From an uncultured Bacteroidia bacterium (GTDB taxonomy: Bacteria; Bacteroidota; Bacteroidia; Bacteroidales; ML635J-15): a stretch of 64,000 nucleotides of DNA. The notes beneath the pieces were generated by a model that had not been told where the DNA came from, did not search any database, and was given only the letters and a program-made list of their open reading frames with translations. Numbering within the stretch: the first letter of the stretch is position 1; each line of letters starts with the position of its first letter. Location: positions 62,001 to 126,000 of the forward strand of contig CADAXK010000004.1 in NCBI GenBank assembly GCA_902791865.1, given 5' to 3'. Shown here piece after piece: positions 34,112 through 42,606 of the stretch. Position numbers and translations under genes: made by a program.

Positions 34112-34852
34112 TTACCTTATATTCTTAACAAAATTTGGCGACACCGTCAATGTTCTGGAAACCTTTTTGCCTTTTTCCATACAATGCACTTCTATTTCGT
34201 TTTGCATCTTGCCATCAATATGCGCCTTGTTAACATAACAGCCTTTGTTTATCTGCACAATTGCAACTGTCCTCAAACTCCATTCAGCTATCTTTGAAAA
34301 ACTGAAGTCTGACAATTTTATCGGTTCTTCGCTCTTAAAATATATCATCTTATTGTTTGAACCATCTGGTATCGACTCCAGAAAGACAATGTCGGATGCA
34401 GGAATCTTAACATACATACCATCCGCTTTCTTGAATGACAACATCTGCTTTTGGAACTGATGCAACCTTATTTCGTTACAGAAACTTCTAACCTTGTTCT
34501 TGAACTTTTCGTCGGACATTGGCTTTGTAATATGCATAACCACATCAATCCGGTCACTCAAATCCTCAATATTGTTCAAATACTTTGCATTATATCCACT
34601 CACAAATAACGACGGTTTCAAAACCTTTTCTGCAATCTGAAGTCCAGTATAAGAACCAGTAAGGTCAATATCCAAAATCAAAGCATCAACATTATCTGGA
34701 TTTTTTCTGTATTCTGCAAAAAATTCCTCGGCATTATGAGCCTTTATAACAACCTCAACATCGCATTCATTTTTCAATTCGTCAAGGTTTTCGCACCTAT
34801 CGTCAAGGTAAAGCTGTTCGTCCTCAACTACAGCAAATCTTATCTTCGACAT
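34112..34852 (-). CDS. LytTR-family response regulator
   Basis: A 246-residue regulator with a receiver domain (acidic VEDE at residues 9-12, phospho-acceptor Asp61 in LILDIDL, the Ser of FVSGY and Lys of ITKPMS) and a C-terminal LytTR DNA-binding domain from about residue 140 (MYVKIPASDIVFLESI, TVAIVQINKGCYVNKAHI). It lies at the end of a unit of three kinase-like genes and just upstream of the half-site array and pVip, making it the prime candidate to bind those sites. A terminator follows. Confidence 0.9.
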   Translation of the reverse strand: MSKIRFAVVEDEQLYLDDRCENLDELKNECDVEVVIKAHNAEEFFAEYRKNPDNVDALILDIDLTGSYTGLQIAEKVLKPSLFVSGYNAKYLNNIEDLSDRIDVVMHITKPMSDEKFKNKVRSFCNEIRLHQFQKQMLSFKKADGMYVKIPASDIVFLESIPDGSNNKMIYFKSEEPIKLSDFSFSKIAEWSLRTVAIVQINKGCYVNKAHIDGKMQNEIEVHCMEKGKKVSRTLTVSPNFVKNIR

Positions 34853-34882
34853 ACTTATATCTTTTAATTTACAATATAAACA

Positions 34883-35140
34883 TCATTTCCATATTCCTTC
34901 CCCATTCTCATCCAGAAAATCCGACACACTATTAATATCATTATAAAAATCATCTGTCAACTTCTTCAATTCCTTTGTTTGAATACGATAATACTCAATC
35001 TTATTCCTAATAGTATGTGGAAATATCTTATTTTTCAGCGTTTTGTCTTTTAGTGCATACGAAAGTTTCTTGCATTTTACCTCCACATGAATCCACCGTA
35101 TCAATATCAATCCGCCAATAATTCCTAACACTATTCCCAT
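34883..35140 (-). CDS. Truncated kinase-like protein with H-box but no ATPase domain
   Basis: An 85-residue protein: one N-terminal transmembrane helix (MGIVLGIIGGLILI), then a helical H-box IFPHTIRNK with His42, and a second helix ending SVSDFLDENGEGIWK. It aligns with the first 85 residues of the neighbour at 35176 and with the dimerisation region of the kinase at 35929, but stops before the ATPase domain. It may be a decayed duplicate; alternatively it can serve as a phosphotransfer subunit, because it keeps the His that the neighbour lacks. It lies 30 bp upstream of the response regulator. Confidence 0.65.
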   Translation of the reverse strand: MGIVLGIIGGLILIRWIHVEVKCKKLSYALKDKTLKNKIFPHTIRNKIEYYRIQTKELKKLTDDFYNDINSVSDFLDENGEGIWK

Positions 35141-35175
35141 ATCGCTAATATTTTTTCAAAAGTAATTTTTAATCA

Positions 35176-35871
35176 TCATCTCTTTTCGAACAACAACTTA
35201 AAGTAAAAATAGCCATCTTTACTGGCAGTGTACATGCTACATTTATACTCATAGTTATATTCGTTATAATTTGAAATCCTATCTTTCATATTTTCAATGC
35301 CAAGTCCGCCCAATTCCCCTTTTCTTGAAACTGCATCAAGTTTTATCTTATTCGTTACAAGTATCTCATAGTTACCTTTTTTCTTTTCTGTTATGTCTAT
35401 CTTCATAAAATCTGGAGCTGATCTATCGCCATGCTTAAACGCATTCTCAATCATCGAAACTGTAATCTTGTCGGGCAATTCAAAATCATCATGCTTTATA
35501 TTCACGTTTATTTTAACATTATCAATATTTTGATCACACGATGTATTTACATAATTCTTAATCATTGCAATCTCTTCGGATATTGGTGTTAGAATACGCT
35601 CCAATGAATCATCATCACCATGCGCCTTCTCCCCAAGATAATCCGAAATGCTATTAATTTCCATATACAATGCGTCCACCTTACTTTTCAATCCTATGGT
35701 TTTGGCACATAAATTATCCATTTTACTTCTTATTGTAAGTGGAAGTGACTGAATTTTCAATAATATATCCTGCTTCTCACGCTTAAGTTTTTTGCACCTT
35801 CTTCTTGAAACAATGTACAAAATCAAAAGCACGACATTAAACAATGCACTAATGCCTAACACAATTCCCAT
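35176..35871 (-). CDS. LytS-like kinase homologue lacking the phospho-acceptor His
   Basis: A 231-residue protein with one N-terminal transmembrane helix, a dimerisation helix and a HATPase domain (N-box ENAFKHGD, G-box GGLGIENMKDR). At the position where the related proteins have PHTIR, this one reads LPLTIRS, so the phospho-acceptor His is replaced by Leu while the ATPase motifs are intact. It could phosphorylate a partner in trans, for instance the adjacent 85-residue protein. The ATG at 35871 is the first; a TTG two codons earlier is less likely. Confidence 0.8.
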   Translation of the reverse strand: MGIVLGISALFNVVLLILYIVSRRRCKKLKREKQDILLKIQSLPLTIRSKMDNLCAKTIGLKSKVDALYMEINSISDYLGEKAHGDDDSLERILTPISEEIAMIKNYVNTSCDQNIDNVKINVNIKHDDFELPDKITVSMIENAFKHGDRSAPDFMKIDITEKKKGNYEILVTNKIKLDAVSRKGELGGLGIENMKDRISNYNEYNYEYKCSMYTASKDGYFYFKLLFEKR

Positions 35872-35928
35872 ATACAAGTATTTAGTAGTTCAAACATATT
35901 TTTTCGATTCGCTACAATTCTATTTTGC

Positions 35929-37152
35929 TCATTCCCTAGTATTTTGAAAAGTCAGTCTTGAATAGTAGTAATCGCCATCTGTTCCATTATCCAACAATGC
36001 TATGTTGTTCGAACCTATGTTTTCCGAGTAAAGTTCGATTCTTCGCTTCATGTTCTGAATTCCAAGGCCACCTCTCCATGTCCGTTGTACGTCATCCTTC
36101 AAAATTCTATTTCTAATCTCAATCGTGTATTTGTTGACCTCCTGCACAAAGGAAACCGACAAGAAATCGGGAGCATTAACATCGCCATGCTTAAAAGCGT
36201 TCTCAATCATTGGTGTCGTTATCCTTGACGGTATTAATATATCATCCTTCTTTTTGTCATTCAACCTGACATCGAACGACACATTCCACAAATCACCATT
36301 CGTCTTGAAATCCAAATACATCTTTACATTTTCCAGTTCATCGTAAATGGTACTCATATTTTTTTCATGCGAATTGTCCTCGGCAATTTCCGCCAGGAAG
36401 TCGCATGTACTTTCCATCTCATAACGCAGACTGTTTATCTTCGACTTTAAGGCACTATCTTCTTGACTATCAGACATACGTCCATTTATATCCTTAGATA
36501 TTTCTTTGATTTTCAGTCTAATGCTTTCAATTGCATTCCGTATCGTATGCGGTTCTATCTGAAGTTTCAAATTATCATCCCTAATCTTTCTATACTTTAC
36601 AACATATACGACCGCAACTATCAGAGAAACAGCAAATAAAATCCCAATAATCCAGTTCCACAAGATTGGATCCTTCATAATGCCATCGCCTCTAACAGAA
36701 CGAACAGCTTTTGACAAAAGGAACGCAAATAGGCCCAAAAATCCACTCAATACAAAGCCTTTATGCCTTAATATATAATTTTTGAATTTATTATTTTTTA
36801 TATACAGGACAATTGGCAATGCAACAAGCACAAGTATGACTACCGAGAGAATAATCCATAAAATCGAATTGTACATTACAGCATTATATATAGAAAACAG
36901 CAAACCCATGAACAAAATGACACCCAACGCTCGACTAAATAAATCAAGTACAATTTTGGCGAACTTTTTATTTTTTATAAATAGGACAATTGCCAGTGCA
37001 ACAAGCGCAACCACAACAACAGAAAGAATACAAATCCATGAAATAGCATTAGCTTTTATCGCATCAATCAGGAAACCCAACGAAAATATAAACATTAATA
37101 TGTATATTACTACGCAAATAAATGTCAACGCTTCTTTTAGAAACTTTTTCAT
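35929..37152 (-). CDS. Membrane histidine kinase with repeated transmembrane modules
   Basis: A 407-residue LytS-like sensor kinase. The first 190 residues hold six or more transmembrane segments in three related hairpins; the first two repeat at about 59 residues (SVVVVALVALAIVLFIKN versus SVVILVLVALPIVLYIKN), with clear DNA similarity as well. Then the H-box EPHTIRNAIE (His202), the N-box ENAFKHGD and the G-box GGLGIQNMKRR. There is no periplasmic sensor domain, so the signal is probably membrane-borne or reaches it through partners. It is the first gene of the kinase-regulator unit, divergent from the FKBP genes. Confidence 0.85.
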   Translation of the reverse strand: MKKFLKEALTFICVVIYILMFIFSLGFLIDAIKANAISWICILSVVVVALVALAIVLFIKNKKFAKIVLDLFSRALGVILFMGLLFSIYNAVMYNSILWIILSVVILVLVALPIVLYIKNNKFKNYILRHKGFVLSGFLGLFAFLLSKAVRSVRGDGIMKDPILWNWIIGILFAVSLIVAVVYVVKYRKIRDDNLKLQIEPHTIRNAIESIRLKIKEISKDINGRMSDSQEDSALKSKINSLRYEMESTCDFLAEIAEDNSHEKNMSTIYDELENVKMYLDFKTNGDLWNVSFDVRLNDKKKDDILIPSRITTPMIENAFKHGDVNAPDFLSVSFVQEVNKYTIEIRNRILKDDVQRTWRGGLGIQNMKRRIELYSENIGSNNIALLDNGTDGDYYYSRLTFQNTRE

Positions 37153-37236
37153 TACATTTTTGTTTGCAAAAATAATACATTTTTCATCTTCATTCCAAAC
37201 TTTTTCCCTTTCTTTGCATTCCTAAATTAGTAAACT

Positions 37237-37920
37237 ATGCGTAAATTATCATTATTATTAACTATGGCATTAGTGCTCGCAGTAGCACTGCCATGCAAAT
37301 CCCAAAAGAAAGTGAAAATCGAATTGAAAACTTTGGAAGATTCCGCAGCATACGCAATCGGAATGCAGTTTGGACAGGCTCTCGCACAGGGGAACCTCAC
37401 AAACATTAACCTCGAACTTGTAAAACAAGGCCTCGAAGATGAAATCAACGGAAAGTCGGCACTGGATCACAACCAGTACGAATCTACCCTCGAAGCCTTC
37501 TTCACAAAGAAGCAAAAGGAAGACAACAAGGAAAAAATTGAGGAAGGAGAAAAGTTCCTCGCCGAAAACGCTAAGCGCAAGGAAGTAAAGACCACCGCCA
37601 GCGGATTGCAGTACGAAGTTATCACCGAAGGCAAGGGCGACAAGCCAGCTGCAACCAACACCGTTAAGGTTCACTACAAGGGCACAACCATCGCTGGTAA
37701 GGTATTCGATAGCTCATACGATCGTGGCACTCCAGCCGAATTTCCTCTTAACCGCGTAATCGCTGGTTGGACAGAAGGCTTGCAGCTCATGAGCGTTGGC
37801 TCGAAGTACAAATTCTATATCCCTTACAACCTCGCTTACGGCGAACGTGGTGCAGGACAGGATATAAAGCCATTCGAAACTTTGATTTTTGAAGTTGAAC
37901 TACTTGAAATAAAGAAATAA
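37237..37920 (+). CDS. Exported FKBP-type peptidyl-prolyl isomerase (1)
   Basis: A 227-residue Mip/FkpA-like protein. The signal peptide is residues 1-22 (ending [10 protein letters not shown], a poor lipobox), then an N-terminal dimerisation helix region with [17 protein letters not shown], and a C-terminal FKBP domain from about residue 130 ([44 protein letters not shown]). It helps fold envelope proteins in the periplasm. It is 17 bp upstream of a close paralogue, so the pair is a tandem duplication and probably one transcript. Confidence 0.9.
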   Translation: MRKLSLLLTMALVLAVALPCKSQKKVKIELKTLEDSAAYAIGMQFGQALAQGNLTNINLELVKQGLEDEINGKSALDHNQYESTLEAFFTKKQKEDNKEKIEEGEKFLAENAKRKEVKTTASGLQYEVITEGKGDKPAATNTVKVHYKGTTIAGKVFDSSYDRGTPAEFPLNRVIAGWTEGLQLMSVGSKYKFYIPYNLAYGERGAGQDIKPFETLIFEVELLEIKK

Positions 37921-37937
37921 CTCTTAATAGGTATAAG

Positions 37938-38639
37938 ATGAAAAAGATAATCGTAATAATGTTTGCTGCTGTTGCATCATTGGCAATGGTCTCGTGCAAC
38001 CAGAACAGTGCAAAGGTAGAACTGAAAACCACAGAGGACTCGTTGAGCTACGCAATCGGTATGCGTCTGTACGACATGTACATTAGCGACCGTCTCAACA
38101 ACGACACCGACTCAACCATAGTCAAAGCAGCTTTCAACGACATGGTAAACGGCTCGGCATTACTCACCGAAGAACAGGAAGAACAGGTTATCATGCAATT
38201 CTTCACAAAAAAGCAGGAAGAACAGCAGAAGGAACAAGCAAAGCAATACGAAAGCATAAAGGCTGAAGGCGAAAACTTCCTCGCCGAAAATGCAAATCGT
38301 CCCGAAGTTAAGACAACCGAAAGCGGATTGCAGTACGAAGTTATAACCGAAGGCAAAGGCAAGAAGCCTGCTGCAACCGATGTTGTAAAGGTTCACTACA
38401 AGGGAACAACCATCGACGGTACAGTTTTCGACAGTTCATACGATCGTGGAGAACCTGCAGAATTTCCTCTTAACCGCGTAATTGCCGGCTGGACAGAAGG
38501 CTTGCAACTTATGAGCGTAGGTTCAAAGTACAAACTTTATATTCCCTATCAGCTTGGATACGGCGAACGAGGCGCTGGCGAAATGATAAAGCCATATTCG
38601 GCACTCATTTTCGATGTGGAACTTTTAGAAATAAAATAG
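37938..38639 (+). CDS. FKBP-type peptidyl-prolyl isomerase lipoprotein (2)
   Basis: A 233-residue paralogue of the preceding gene; the signal peptide ends ASLAMVSC (lipobox Cys), so the product is membrane-anchored. The FKBP core ([38 protein letters not shown]) is nearly identical in protein and largely in DNA sequence to gene 1, while the N-terminal helices have drifted. This fits a recent tandem duplication with localisation divergence. A terminator follows. Confidence 0.9.
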   Translation: MKKIIVIMFAAVASLAMVSCNQNSAKVELKTTEDSLSYAIGMRLYDMYISDRLNNDTDSTIVKAAFNDMVNGSALLTEEQEEQVIMQFFTKKQEEQQKEQAKQYESIKAEGENFLAENANRPEVKTTESGLQYEVITEGKGKKPAATDVVKVHYKGTTIDGTVFDSSYDRGEPAEFPLNRVIAGWTEGLQLMSVGSKYKLYIPYQLGYGERGAGEMIKPYSALIFDVELLEIK

Positions 38640-38643
38640 AAAG

Positions 38644-38668
38644 AAGCCGAAGAAATTCGGCTTTTTTT
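38644..38668 (+). terminator. Terminator after the FKBP pair
   Basis: AAGCCGAA-gaaa-TTCGGCTT followed by T5, with a GAAA-type loop. Confidence 0.9.
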
Positions 38669-38699
38669 ATCTTCAAAAACTCATTGATTAACAAGTAAT

Positions 38700-38732
38700 T
38701 TGCAATCATTTCAAAAAATACTATTACCTTTG
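38700..38732 (+). promoter_or_regulatory. Promoter and structured leader of the Ser/Thr-rich envelope protein gene
   Basis: TTG (38700-38702), 22 nt, TACCTTTG (38725-38732). The leader is about 120 nt long and contains AGACTCC (38795-38801), which pairs perfectly with GGAGTCT (38842-38848), hiding the AGGAG sequence in front of the start codon at 38860. A TGGCAC-N5-TTGT sequence at 38743 resembles a sigma-54 promoter but lacks the essential GC. Confidence 0.5.
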
Positions 38733-38859
38733 CAAAAAATTATGGCACACTAATTGTAATTCGCCGTTTTGCATTTGCAATTTAATGCATAAACAGACTC
38801 CGTGCATTAGAAAGCAAAGTAATTTAAGTTTTTTGTAATTAGGAGTCTACCTAAGAAAT

Positions 38860-39756
38860 ATGAGAAAGATATTATCAGTAATTTGCATTGTACTACTCTC
38901 GGTAGGAATCGCATCTTCACAGGCAGTAGTTAAAAAGAAAACTACACCAAATTCGACGACAACTGAAACGACAACGACTGGCACGACAAAGAGTTCATCG
39001 ACAAATTCGGGCAATGGTGACAGCAATGGATCTACTGCAACAAAAGGAAACCCGAGCTCGCCAAGCGGACAAACTGGTACTACAACCTCAACATCAAGTT
39101 CCAGCACACGCACGGCAACTGATGTACCTACTGTCGACACCACCAATACAACAGCGGCAAAATCGTCCGACTTTACACTCGACCATTTCATCATTGGCGG
39201 TGGTATTAGTGCCGGTGCATTGATTTCAACCGACATTATCAGTACTGGAGGTATGCTGAACGCCGAGTTCGAAGTAATGGTACAATTCAAGCACCATCGC
39301 TTTGGTATCGGTGGCGACAAGACCTTAATGCTCAACCTTAGGAACTTGGGAACTGTAATAGGTACATTGGGCAAGTCGAACTGCAACCTCAACAAAGTAT
39401 ATTTCACTTACGAATGGACATTATTCAAGCGTAGTCCTATAAACTTTACCGCTGGTCTCAAGATTGGTTCTTTCGATGTAGGCAAGTCTGAATATAGGAC
39501 AGAACAAGAAGAAAACAACGAAAAAGTAACAAAATCGCCATTCTTCGCAGCAGCAGCCATTGCATTGGAAGTTGGTCACCCACGTTTCCTCCTATATGTA
39601 AAGCCTGAAATCGGTTTCCACTCATACGACACAGGTTCGTGGAGAAAAGACCTCTATGTAATGGCAACTGTAGGTTTCCGCTGGAAGAGCAAACGCTTGG
39701 ACAAATACCCAAGTTTAAACACAACAACAACTGAATCTGGCAAAAAATACGAATAA
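38860..39756 (+). CDS. Ser/Thr-rich exported envelope protein
   Basis: A 298-residue protein with a cleavable signal peptide (to about residue 21). Residues 25-105 are a low-complexity Thr/Ser/Gly/Asn region, probably disordered and a possible glycosylation or periplasm-spanning linker. From residue 108 (DFTLDHFIIGGGISAGALIST) to the end the sequence alternates in beta-barrel fashion, closing with VMATVGFRWKSKRLDKYP, so an outer-membrane barrel is likely. No family is recognised. It lies 24 bp before the TonB-like gene and presumably shares its mRNA. Confidence 0.75.
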   Translation: MRKILSVICIVLLSVGIASSQAVVKKKTTPNSTTTETTTTGTTKSSSTNSGNGDSNGSTATKGNPSSPSGQTGTTTSTSSSSTRTATDVPTVDTTNTTAAKSSDFTLDHFIIGGGISAGALISTDIISTGGMLNAEFEVMVQFKHHRFGIGGDKTLMLNLRNLGTVIGTLGKSNCNLNKVYFTYEWTLFKRSPINFTAGLKIGSFDVGKSEYRTEQEENNEKVTKSPFFAAAAIALEVGHPRFLLYVKPEIGFHSYDTGSWRKDLYVMATVGFRWKSKRLDKYPSLNTTTTESGKKYE

Positions 39757-39780
39757 TTTTAACCGATAAATTTCACAATT

Positions 39781-40182
39781 ATGAAAAAGTACATTTTCGC
39801 AATTCTGATGGCTTGCATTACTTTCGCAAGCTTTGCACAGGACAAGAACGCAGTAATGGAAGTAAAATCGACCGTAGCTAGCGGATTTGACAAATGCGCC
39901 ATGTATCCAGGCGGAATAAACGGAGTAAACACATTCATACACAAAAACATCGACTACCCTATGGCAGCAATTAAGAGCGGAAAGGAAGGCGATGTTACCG
40001 TAAGGTTCACTGTTAACGCCGATGGTTCTATTTCTAATGTAAAAGTAGTAAAGAGCCTCGAGCCAAACCTTGATGCAGAAGCAATAAAGGTAGTAAGCAA
40101 AATGAAGGGATGGACACCTGCAATGAAGGATGGCAAAGCCGTTGCCATGGACTATCAGGTAAACTGCACCTTCGAGAAGTAA
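39781..40182 (+). CDS. Periplasmic TonB C-terminal domain protein
   Basis: A 133-residue protein: signal peptide MKKYIFAILMACITFASFAQ, then one TonB C-terminal domain (YPMAAIKSGKEGDVTVRFTVNADGSISNVKVVKS and LDAEAIKVVSKMKGW). It lacks the N-terminal membrane anchor of true TonB, so it is a free periplasmic domain, common in Bacteroidota. It could bind outer-membrane receptors or the barrel encoded just upstream. A strong terminator follows. Confidence 0.85.
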   Translation: MKKYIFAILMACITFASFAQDKNAVMEVKSTVASGFDKCAMYPGGINGVNTFIHKNIDYPMAAIKSGKEGDVTVRFTVNADGSISNVKVVKSLEPNLDAEAIKVVSKMKGWTPAMKDGKAVAMDYQVNCTFEK

Positions 40183-40204
40183 CAAAACCGTAAATCCTTA
40201 ATGT

Positions 40205-40236
40205 AAAAGCCTACTGCACAAACAGTAGGCTTTTTT
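40205..40236 (+). terminator. Terminator after the TonB-domain gene
   Basis: AAAAGCCTACTG-cacaaa-CAGTAGGC followed by T6. Confidence 0.95.
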
Positions 40237-40317
40237 GTTAATTGTTAATAAAAATGCAAAATCATCTCCTTACATTGAAAATAATTGAATTAAATTTGCA
40301 GGCGAAATAAAAACAAA

Positions 40318-41007
40318 ATGCGTAATACATTTTTTACATTTATAATCGCTGCAATAGTCCTGTTTTCAACATCATGCGAAAGACAGAGCCAACCAGCGAC
40401 TTCCCAACTCACAAACCTTAAGGATTCGGCAAGCTACGCAATGGGCATAATGCTCGCACAGCAGTATCTTGACGAGCAGATGGACACACTCCTCAACCGC
40501 GATCTCACGCTCAACGGCATTATAGATGTCATGAAGCACGACACAGCCCTGCTCACTCAAGACGAAGCTGCCGAAGCAATGAACATATATTCACGCCAAA
40601 TTCTAGACATTAAGTATAGCGGAATAAAAAAGGCTGGCGAAGATTTCATGTCGGAAAACCTATCAAACACCGGCATAATACAGACAACAAGCGGATTACA
40701 ATATAAGGTATTGGAAGAAGGCGACGGCTCTGCCCACCCATCGGTCTCCGACAATGTTATCATTAAATTTGAAGGCAGAAAGATCGATGGAACCCTTTTC
40801 GGAAGCACAGGCGACAAACCATCTGAAAATAGTCTTATGAGTCTGCCTCGCGGTCTGGCAGAAGGCATTCTGTTGATGACTCCAAAAGCAAAATACAAGT
40901 TCTTCATCCCATATTATCTGGCATTCGGTGAAACTGGCTACCAGACGGTAGAACCTTATTCAACAGTAATTTTCGATGTCGAACTTTTAGAAATTGTAAA
41001 GAAATGA
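40318..41007 (+). CDS. FKBP-type peptidyl-prolyl isomerase lipoprotein (3)
   Basis: A 229-residue lipoprotein (signal ending LFSTSC) with the same plan as the two FKBPs at 37237 and 37938: N-terminal helices (LKDSASYAMGIMLAQQYL) and a C-terminal FKBP domain (VIIKFEGRKIDGTLFGST, YKFFIPYYLAFGETG). It is more diverged: the usual [12 protein letters not shown] segment is shortened to SENSLMSLPRGL, so the active-site loop may differ. It has its own terminator. Together with the pair upstream it makes three FKBPs within 4 kb. Confidence 0.88.
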   Translation: MRNTFFTFIIAAIVLFSTSCERQSQPATSQLTNLKDSASYAMGIMLAQQYLDEQMDTLLNRDLTLNGIIDVMKHDTALLTQDEAAEAMNIYSRQILDIKYSGIKKAGEDFMSENLSNTGIIQTTSGLQYKVLEEGDGSAHPSVSDNVIIKFEGRKIDGTLFGSTGDKPSENSLMSLPRGLAEGILLMTPKAKYKFFIPYYLAFGETGYQTVEPYSTVIFDVELLEIVKK

Positions 41008-41015
41008 TTTTTTAG

Positions 41016-41048
41016 AAGCCGAAAGTTTTTTCCTTTCGGCTTTTTTTT
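41016..41048 (+). terminator. Terminator after FKBP gene 3
   Basis: AAGCCGAAAG-tttttt-CTTTCGGCTT followed by further T. Confidence 0.9.
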
Positions 41049-41085
41049 AATAACGACTAATTTAGAAAAACGATAAATAGCAAAG

Positions 41086-41997
41086 ATGATGAAAAACAAA
41101 AGTTTAATCTCCATCAACGACTACACGAAGGAAGAATATTTCCGCATCCTCGAAGTAGCAGCAGAATTTGAGAAGAATCCAAACCAGAAATTGCTTGACA
41201 ACTATGTCGTAGCATCGTTGTTCTTCGAACCTTCAACCCGTACACGCCTTAGTTTCGAGACGGCAATCCAGCGTCTTGGTGGCAGGGTAATAGGTTTTAG
41301 CGAAGCAACCAACACAAGTCAGGCCAAAGGCGAATCGTTCAACGATACGATCATGACCATCAGCAAGTATGCCGACCTGATTGTAATGCGCCACCCTATC
41401 GAAGGAAGCGCTCGCTACGCAAGCGAAATTTCGCGCGTTCCTATCATCAACGCTGGTGATGGTTCAAACCAGCACCCGACACAGTGCCTGCTCGACTTGT
41501 ATTCGATATACAAAACGCAGGGAACACTCGAAAACCTGAAGCTCTGCCTCGTGGGTGACCTCAAGTACGGTCGTACAGTTCACTCTTTGCTAATGGCAAT
41601 GTCGGAATTCAACCCGACTTTCAACTTCATTTCGCCTGCCAGCTTAAGAATGCCACAGGAATACAAGGATTATTTGGATTCAAAGGGAATAAAGTACAAT
41701 GAGTACGAAGAACTTGAACCAAACATCAAGGATGCCGACATTGTTTATGTTACCCGTGTTCAACGCGAAAGATTCTCAGACCTGCTCGAATACGAAAAGG
41801 TTAAGAATGTATATGTCCTGAAGAACAAAATGCTTGAAGGCACAAAGGACAACATGAGAGTATTGCACCCGCTACCACGCGTAAACGAAATCGATGTCGA
41901 TGTCGACGCCAACCCGAAGGCTTACTACTTCGAACAGGCAGAAAACGGAGTTTACACAAGAATGGCTATCATAGCGCTTATTTTAGGTCTTAAATAA
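41086..41997 (+). CDS. pyrB: Aspartate carbamoyltransferase, catalytic chain
   Basis: A 303-residue enzyme joining carbamoyl phosphate and aspartate, the first committed step of pyrimidine synthesis. Carbamoyl-phosphate-binding STRTRLSFE is at about residues 50-60, HPTQ in the middle, and the aspartate-binding VTRVQRERF and HPLPRVNEI segments are present. The length matches E. coli PyrB. The start is MM; either ATG may be used. pyrI follows after 11 bp, giving the allosteric two-chain enzyme. Confidence 0.95.
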   Translation: MMKNKSLISINDYTKEEYFRILEVAAEFEKNPNQKLLDNYVVASLFFEPSTRTRLSFETAIQRLGGRVIGFSEATNTSQAKGESFNDTIMTISKYADLIVMRHPIEGSARYASEISRVPIINAGDGSNQHPTQCLLDLYSIYKTQGTLENLKLCLVGDLKYGRTVHSLLMAMSEFNPTFNFISPASLRMPQEYKDYLDSKGIKYNEYEELEPNIKDADIVYVTRVQRERFSDLLEYEKVKNVYVLKNKMLEGTKDNMRVLHPLPRVNEIDVDVDANPKAYYFEQAENGVYTRMAIIALILGLK

Positions 41998-42008
41998 ATT
42001 GTAAAGTC

Positions 42009-42464
42009 ATGAAAGAAGAATTAACAGTAAAGGCTATCGAAAACGGAACCGTTATCGACCACATACAAGCCGACAAATTATACAAGATATTGTCAATCAT
42101 TGGCATAGAGAATTTTGACACACCAGTATTCTTCGGCAACAATCTGCCCAGCAAGAAGTACGGAACCAAGGCCATCATTAAGATTGCCGACAAGTATCCG
42201 AGCGACGACGATGCAAACAAGATTGCTCTCATCGACCCGAAGGCTGTAATAAACATCATCAAGGACTTCAAGGTTGTTGATAAGCGACAAGTTCAGCTTC
42301 CCGAAAAGATTGAAGGCTTTGTAAAGTGCTTCAATCCCAAGTGCATAACCAACCACGAAAAGGTTTCTACCAAGTTCACGGTAGTAAAGAAAGACGGCAA
42401 AATCGGACTAAAATGCCGCTACTGCGAAAAGATTACTTGGGAAGACAATATTGAGATTATCTAA
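42009..42464 (+). CDS. pyrI: Aspartate carbamoyltransferase, regulatory chain
   Basis: A 151-residue regulatory subunit that binds CTP/ATP and bridges catalytic trimers. The N-terminal allosteric domain (ENGTVIDHIQADKLYKIL) and the zinc domain with four cysteines (CFNPKC and CRYCEK) are intact. Co-transcribed with pyrB. Confidence 0.95.
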   Translation: MKEELTVKAIENGTVIDHIQADKLYKILSIIGIENFDTPVFFGNNLPSKKYGTKAIIKIADKYPSDDDANKIALIDPKAVINIIKDFKVVDKRQVQLPEKIEGFVKCFNPKCITNHEKVSTKFTVVKKDGKIGLKCRYCEKITWEDNIEII

Positions 42465-42489
42465 ACGACAATCATCATCAAACTATACC

Positions 42490-42520
42490 AAAGCCTCGAA
42501 ACAAAAGTTTCGGGGCTTTT
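42490..42520 (+). terminator. Terminator after pyrBI
   Basis: AAAGCCTCGAAAC-aaaa-GTTTCGGGGCTTT followed by T; one T-G pair in the stem. Confidence 0.9.
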
Positions 42521-42535
42521 TGTTTTATATACCAC

Positions 42536-42562
42536 AAAAAAGGTCGCCCCGAAGGACGACCA
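42536..42562 (-). terminator. Terminator after the S9B peptidase gene
   Basis: Minus strand GGTCGTCC-ttcg-GGGCGACC followed by six T; UUCG loop and one mismatch. Confidence 0.85.
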
Positions 42563-42606
42563 TGTAAACCGATTAAAAGGATTTAAAAATATGAAAACTA
42601 AAAATT

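Noticed and set aside
38743-38757. Sigma-54 promoter (TGGCAC-N5-TTGT)
   Set aside because: The essential GC of the -12 element is GT here, and a normal TTG/TAnnTTTG promoter lies just upstream.
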